Assembly: GCA_017301995.1 (NCBI GenBank)
Contig: JAFLEH010000006.1
Span: 62,001 to 126,000 of the forward strand
Length of the DNA: 64,000 bases
Reading direction: 5' to 3'
From: Verrucomicrobiota bacterium
Lineage (GTDB): Bacteria; Verrucomicrobiota; Verrucomicrobiia; Verrucomicrobiales; Akkermansiaceae
Shown: positions 59,377 to 64,000 of the stretch, piece by piece
Layout of the letters: each line of letters starts with the position of its first letter
Numbering within the stretch: the stretch's first letter is position 1
The notes under the pieces: generated by a model
Told to the model about the DNA's origin: nothing
Database searches by the model: none
What the model saw: only the letters and a program-made list of their open reading frames with translations
Program-made: the position numbers and the translations under genes

Positions 59377-60735
59377 TCAGGATGAAACCGCGGGGGTGGT
59401 GTGCCACGGGATATCGACGATGACGGTCAGGCCGCCGTCCGGGTTGGCGGTGATGTCGAAGCGGTGGTTGGGGCCGTAGAGGGTTTCGAGCCGCGCCTTG
59501 GTGTTGGCCAGGCCGATGCCTCCGCCCGGCGCGGTGAGCGACTGCGATTGGAAGCCGATGCCGTCGTCCCCCACTTCGAGCCGCAGGGTATCGCCGTGGC
59601 GTGCGGCGCGCAGGGTGATGGTGCCGCCGCCGGCGCGCGGTTCCAGGCCGTGGCGGACGGAGTTTTCCACGAGCGGCTGGAGCAGCAGGGTGGGCACGAT
59701 GGCCTCGACGGTTTCCGGTTCGATGAGGTTCACCACGCGCAGCCGGTCGCCGAAGCGGGTTTGCTGGATTTCCAAATAGAGTTCCAACAATTCGATCTCG
59801 CGGCGCAGCGGGACCTCGTGGGCGTTGGAGGCGTCGAGGGTGCGGCGGAGAAAATCGCTGAGCGTCACCACCATGTTTTCGGCTGCGTCCGGCCGCTTGT
59901 GGACCAGCGCGGCGATGGCGTTGAGCGTGTTGAAAAGGAAATGGGGTTGGAGCTGGCTCCGGAGGGTCTGCAGGTTGGCCTGGGTGAGGCGGGTTTCGAG
60001 TTCCAAAGTCTGGCGCTCGCCTTCGCGCAGTTGGCGGTAGTAGCCGGCCACCCATGTCAGCCCGACGATGACCCAATAGATCGGGATCGTGTATTGCGCG
60101 CGGATCGCCGCCACCCGCAAAAACAGCTCGATGATGCTGGGCGGCGCGGGCGGCGGGCCCGGCACCATCACCGCTGCCGGATCCGGGAACGGTCCCGCCA
60201 CCTGTGCCGGCAGGATGATTCCGGAAGCGCTGGCTGTAGAGCCCTCCACAAAGCCCTCCGCAGGAACCGCAACGGAAGACGTCACAGGTTCTTGAAACAC
60301 CGGCAGGAAAGGCATGCGTCCGGCAATGCCGGGGATCACCACCGCCGGACCCTCCACCCGCCCGTCGGCGGTGGCGGACGATTCCATCCGCACCGTCCAG
60401 ATTACGATACCCAGAATGTCGGACAACCCCTGATAGACCAGCGCCACCACCCCGCAGGCCACCAGATGCGGCAGCAGCGCGAAAGCCCAGCGGCCCCGGC
60501 CGATGCGGAAACGGCCCGCCAACCACACCACCGGCGGGGCCAGCGCCAGCCACGGGCTCCATTCGGTGAGCGCGCGCGCAAACGCGTCTTTCCAAGTCAT
60601 CCGCATGGGCCAGTCCACCCCGAGCAAGTAAAACTGCGCCGCGAACACGCTCACTAACAACGCCCACACGCCGAGCATCACCGCCAGTTTCCTGGCCGCG
60701 GCTTTCAATCGTGCGGATCGGGTGCGGGTGGTCAT
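59377..60735 (-). CDS. LytS-type sensor histidine kinase
   Basis: 452 residues from ATG 60735 (MTTRTRSAR). Four or so membrane segments in the first 270 residues with a Pro/Val-rich stretch between the third and fourth. His-kinase motif LQPHFLFNTLNAIAAL (H-box), then VENSVRHGLEPRAGGGTITL and GDDGIGFQ, GIGLANTKARL (ATP-binding). It forms a two-component pair with the LytTR regulator. The stimulus is unknown. Confidence 0.93.
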   Translation of the reverse strand: MTTRTRSARLKAAARKLAVMLGVWALLVSVFAAQFYLLGVDWPMRMTWKDAFARALTEWSPWLALAPPVVWLAGRFRIGRGRWAFALLPHLVACGVVALVYQGLSDILGIVIWTVRMESSATADGRVEGPAVVIPGIAGRMPFLPVFQEPVTSSVAVPAEGFVEGSTASASGIILPAQVAGPFPDPAAVMVPGPPPAPPSIIELFLRVAAIRAQYTIPIYWVIVGLTWVAGYYRQLREGERQTLELETRLTQANLQTLRSQLQPHFLFNTLNAIAALVHKRPDAAENMVVTLSDFLRRTLDASNAHEVPLRREIELLELYLEIQQTRFGDRLRVVNLIEPETVEAIVPTLLLQPLVENSVRHGLEPRAGGGTITLRAARHGDTLRLEVGDDGIGFQSQSLTAPGGGIGLANTKARLETLYGPNHRFDITANPDGGLTVIVDIPWHTTPAVSS

Positions 60736-61049
60736 CAATTGCGGAGTGCGGGCTGCCGGCGGATCGCGTGCCGCCTCCGCGACGCTAGCACCCGTCGCAT
60801 TTCCCCACAAGCCCCTTGGGAACAAGCCCGCGCTTTCAGGGATGAAGCGGCGGATTTCCGGGGCGGGCGTGTTTCCCCGGAAATTCTCCGCCGCACGCCC
60901 GGCCCGGCCTTCCCCCAGTCGCCCGCGATATCCGGCCTCAATCCCGGAAATCCCCGCGTTCGTGTCAACAAGCGCCGTTTCATCCCCAACCGGTTTCCAT
61001 TGACCGCCCCCCGGGCCATGGTGGCGCCTCCCAACACACATCGATCCTC
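60736..61049. promoter_or_regulatory. Divergent intergenic region, 314 bp
   Basis: Lies between the sensor kinase (minus) and the subtilase (plus), so it should hold both promoters. Strongly GC-rich; no operator or RNA gene could be identified. Confidence 0.4.
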
Positions 61050-64000
61050 ATGAGCTACCCGGCACACATCACCCACCTCCGCCGCCTCGCCAAACCCGTC
61101 GGCTTCTTCGCCGCCGCAGTGCTTGCCACGGCGTTGGTCGTTTCCCTGCAACGCGAAACCACCAACTCCGCCAGCCACGCCACCACCGCCCCGGCCGCCA
61201 CCGCCCCGGATGCCAGCCACCCGTCGCCGGCACCCTCCGCCGCGGACCGCCAGCGCCAGCGCCCGGCACGGCAAACCGCCGCCGCCCGCTCGCCCTACGG
61301 CGCGGTCCTCGATGGCGCGGTGCAGCTCGCCAGCATCGACCAGCCCACCGCCAAAGGCTTCCGCCGCCTCACCGTCCACCGCACCTCGTTCAAACACCCG
61401 CTCATCCGCGTGGTGGAGGAGTTTGAAAACGGCGCGGACACCCCGGCGCGCGGCTATGCCATGGTGGCGGACCTGGTCCTCGTCCGCCTGCAGGACGGCG
61501 ACTCCCGCCGCCTTGGCGCCTTCTTGCACCAGCACCCGGAAACATCGGTCAAGGAAACCCTCGCCACCAACGAGCATGTCCTGCTCCAAATCCCGGACGG
61601 CACCTCCCCGACATCCTTCGACCGCTGGCAGCGCGAACTCCAGGCCGCCGGCATCCGCGCCGCCGAACCGGATTATCTCTATCACCTCTCCACCCTTCCC
61701 AACGACACCGACTTCACCCAACTCTGGGGCCTCAACAACACCGGCCAGAACAGCGGCACGGCCGATGCCGACATCGACGCGCCCGAAGCCTGGAATATCA
61801 CCACCGGCAGCAACTCCGTCGTCGTCGCCGTCCTCGATGTGGGCGTGGACTACAACCACCCCGACCTCGCCCCCAACATCTGGAGCCACCCGACCACCGG
61901 CAAACACGGCTACGATTACAGTGACAATGACGACGACCCGATGGACAACAGCGCCGCGTCCGCCCAGGCGCACGGCCACGGCACCCACATCTCGGGCACC
62001 ATCGCCGGCGTGGGCAACAACGCCACCGGCGTGACCGGCGTTTGCTGGAATGCCAAGATCATGGCGATGAAGGTGGGCGACGCCGCCGGATCGATGGACT
62101 CCGCCGCAGCCGTCAGCGCCATGCGCTACGCCTCCGACAACGGTGCCAAAGCGATGAACTGCTCCTGGGGCGGCGGCGGCGGCAGCCCGGGCGACAGCAT
62201 GGATGTGGAAATCGGCTACGCCCGCGATCACGGCGTCATCGTCTGCTGCGCGGCCGGCAATGGCGGCTTTGACGGAACCGGCGACAACAACGACGCCACT
62301 CCCGAGTATCCGGCCAATTACCCCAAGGACAACATCATCAGCGTCGCCGCCAGCGATCGCAACGACAACCTCACCAGTTTCTCGAACTACGGTGCCACCA
62401 CCGTCCATCTGGCCGCCCCCGGCAAGGAAATCCGCAGCACCATTCCCAACAACCAATACACCTCGCACGACGGCACCTCGATGGCCACTCCCCATGTGGT
62501 CGGCGCAGTCGCGCTGGTGTGGGCCGCCGATCCCACCCTCACCTACTCCCAGGTCCGCACCCGCCTGCTGAGCAAGGCGGATCAAAAGCCCGCCTACTCC
62601 GGCAAGGTCTCCAGCGGCGGCCGCCTCAATGTTTTCAAGGCCATCGAGGATCTGGCCGGCCCGCTGCTCACCCTCAGCCGCAAGAACGCCGTCACAACCG
62701 GCGGCAACGGTGATGCCTATCCGAACCCCGGCGAATCGGTCCGTCTCGACCTCACCTTGCTAAACTCCGGCAGCGAGGCCGCCAACGGCTGCACCATCGC
62801 CGCCAGCCTGTCCGCCGGCGCACCCGCCACGCTCAACCAAAGCTCGCTGTCCGTCGGTGATCTCGCCGCCCACGCCTCGTCCGTCCAGGACAACGCGTTC
62901 GTCCTGACGCTGGGCACACCCGCCACCCTGCCGGCCACCTTCACCGTCACCTTCACGCTGGCCACCCCGTCCAAACCGGGCACCACCTGGACCGAAACCG
63001 CCCAGGTCACGATCTACGAATCCGCCACCCTCGGCGGCCTGGTCACCCGCGCCGGCACCGGCGCTCCGCTGGCCGGAGCCACCGTCGCCGTCCGCGGCGC
63101 GGCCACCCTCGATCTGACCACCGGAGCCGACGGCCGCTACACCGCTCCCGCCGTGGCCGGCGCCTATCAGATCACCGCCCGCGCCACCGGCCTGGTGGAC
63201 TCGGAGACCGCCTCCGTCAACCTCGGCGCCTCCAGCGGCGATGTGAACTTCGCACTGGGCACCGCCTCGCTGGCGCTGGCTCCGACGACCATCAATGTCA
63301 CCGTGCCGCCCAACCAGACCCGGAATCTGACCGCCACCACCGCCCACACCGGCGACACCCCCCGCGCCATTTCCTTCCAAACCGCCATCACCGGCACCGG
63401 CCTGGCGGTGGACAAGCTCTACGGCGTCGATCTGGAAGCCGCCTTCCAGGGCGGAGCGGTCAAGGTTTGCGAAATCAATCCGAACACCGGTGCAAAGACC
63501 AGCACCCATGAATATACCGGCTTCGGGCAAGAGGAATTCATCATGGGCGCGGCCTGCTGCCAGGACAAGATCTGGTTCCTCAGCGTCGAGTGGGGGCCCT
63601 CGGGCAATGCCATGAAACTCCGCTCCCTTGATCCCGCCACCTGGACGCTCGGGTCCGCCGTGACCCTCACCCCATCCGGAGATGTGCAGTTCTACGGCCT
63701 GTCCGCCACGGAAAACAAGCTGCTGATGTCCGGCCGCGACAACGCCAACTTCGGGTTCAACCTCTATCAATACACGCCCGGCACCGGCGTCTTCGGCACG
63801 GTGGGCGCCTTGCCACAAACCGCCAAGGGCGCGATCGCCTACAGCCCGTCCCGCGCCTCCATCTTCGTGGTCGGCTTTTCCGAAACGGGTCCCGGCGAGG
63901 TGGTCAAGGAACTCAACTATCCCGCCCTTACTTCCATCCGCGAATGGAGCCTGAGCGACGGCAACATCCAAGGCCTCGCCTATGACGAGCACCAATCCAC
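61050..64000 (+). CDS. Subtilisin-like (S8) protease, secreted, 3' end outside window
   Basis: At least 983 residues; ATG 61050. N-terminal signal or anchor (KPVGFFAAAVLATALVVSL) and a pro-region are followed by a complete S8 triad: VVAVLDVGVDYNHPDL (Asp), AHGHGTHISGTIAG (His) and DGTSMATPHVVGA (Ser). After the protease come a carboxypeptidase-regulatory-like beta domain (GTGAPLAGATVAVRGAATLD) and a further beta-rich part that runs off the window. Probably exported and degrades extracellular protein. The frame is unbroken to 64000. Confidence 0.92.
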   Translation, partial: MSYPAHITHLRRLAKPVGFFAAAVLATALVVSLQRETTNSASHATTAPAATAPDASHPSPAPSAADRQRQRPARQTAAARSPYGAVLDGAVQLASIDQPTAKGFRRLTVHRTSFKHPLIRVVEEFENGADTPARGYAMVADLVLVRLQDGDSRRLGAFLHQHPETSVKETLATNEHVLLQIPDGTSPTSFDRWQRELQAAGIRAAEPDYLYHLSTLPNDTDFTQLWGLNNTGQNSGTADADIDAPEAWNITTGSNSVVVAVLDVGVDYNHPDLAPNIWSHPTTGKHGYDYSDNDDDPMDNSAASAQAHGHGTHISGTIAGVGNNATGVTGVCWNAKIMAMKVGDAAGSMDSAAAVSAMRYASDNGAKAMNCSWGGGGGSPGDSMDVEIGYARDHGVIVCCAAGNGGFDGTGDNNDATPEYPANYPKDNIISVAASDRNDNLTSFSNYGATTVHLAAPGKEIRSTIPNNQYTSHDGTSMATPHVVGAVALVWAADPTLTYSQVRTRLLSKADQKPAYSGKVSSGGRLNVFKAIEDLAGPLLTLSRKNAVTTGGNGDAYPNPGESVRLDLTLLNSGSEAANGCTIAASLSAGAPATLNQSSLSVGDLAAHASSVQDNAFVLTLGTPATLPATFTVTFTLATPSKPGTTWTETAQVTIYESATLGGLVTRAGTGAPLAGATVAVRGAATLDLTTGADGRYTAPAVAGAYQITARATGLVDSETASVNLGASSGDVNFALGTASLALAPTTINVTVPPNQTRNLTATTAHTGDTPRAISFQTAITGTGLAVDKLYGVDLEAAFQGGAVKVCEINPNTGAKTSTHEYTGFGQEEFIMGAACCQDKIWFLSVEWGPSGNAMKLRSLDPATWTLGSAVTLTPSGDVQFYGLSATENKLLMSGRDNANFGFNLYQYTPGTGVFGTVGALPQTAKGAIAYSPSRASIFVVGFSETGPGEVVKELNYPALTSIREWSLSDGNIQGLAYDEHQS

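Noticed and set aside
60735..62585. 616-residue and 411-residue minus-strand frames over the subtilase
   Set aside because: Shadows; the plus-strand frame carries the complete S8 catalytic triad.

Overview
The window looks like a high-GC chromosome segment of a Verrucomicrobiota-type bacterium. This is inferred from the gene families and from start regions that usually lack a Shine-Dalgarno sequence; no rRNA or marker phylogeny is available. It holds the right end of a large genomic island (from before base 1 to about 45,496) and ordinary core chromosome (about 45,496 to 64,000). The junction is a tRNA-Tyr gene whose 3' end faces a tyrosine integrase.

Island, left part (1-31.8 kb), defence cargo. 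A truncated SF2 helicase on the plus strand ends at 2245 and is followed by an IS66 element. On the minus strand, thirteen tightly packed genes run from 27.57 kb down to 4.94 kb, often with ATGA stop/start overlaps. In order of transcription they encode: an HKD(PLD)-SNF2 helicase fusion, an AlbA/Schlafen-type ATP-binding protein, an unrecognised protein, a 1,246-residue Eco57I-like DNA methyltransferase, an SMC-like ATPase, a GHKL ATPase fused to a Shedu-like PD-(D/E)XK nuclease, a second SMC-like ATPase with AT-rich DNA, a Mrr-N-type winged-helix protein, an unrecognised protein, three different BrxD-like 'GxGKTH' ATPases and a DEAD/DEAH helicase of the Lhr/BrxHI kind. The set resembles BREX and DISARM in its parts, but none of the window's genes is PglZ, BrxC or DrmAB. 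Upstream lie a WYL regulator, an apparently exported WYL-domain protein and a NERD-nuclease/UvrD helicase.

Island, right part (32-45.5 kb), mobile-element backbone. Small minus-strand genes encode a HAD protein, a clamp-loader-like AAA protein, a helix-turn-helix protein, a DUF2786 protein, a minimal ATP-dependent DNA ligase and several unknowns. A divergent plus-strand group encodes an amidoligase and two small proteins. Then come an AbiEi-like protein, a protein with an internal duplication, a primase-polymerase/RepA-type replication protein, a helix-turn-helix protein, an XRE repressor with an obvious palindromic operator, and the integrase. Many of these genes share A/C-rich 'CACCACC-ATG' leaders, and a repeated leader block precedes three of them.

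Core chromosome (45.5-64 kb): Mrp-type Fe-S carrier ATPase and nadC; a secreted heparinase II/III-like enzyme; a two-unit AsnC/siroheme-decarboxylase-like protein; CCA-adding enzyme; SulP transporter; xylose isomerase with an AraC regulator; a GntR-LacI-type regulator; the tail of a broken sialate O-acetylesterase; a LytS/LytT-type two-component pair; and a subtilisin-like protease that runs off the end.

The most notable features are the thirteen-gene defence operon and, within it, the triple-ATPase/helicase block and the GHKL-Shedu fusion.
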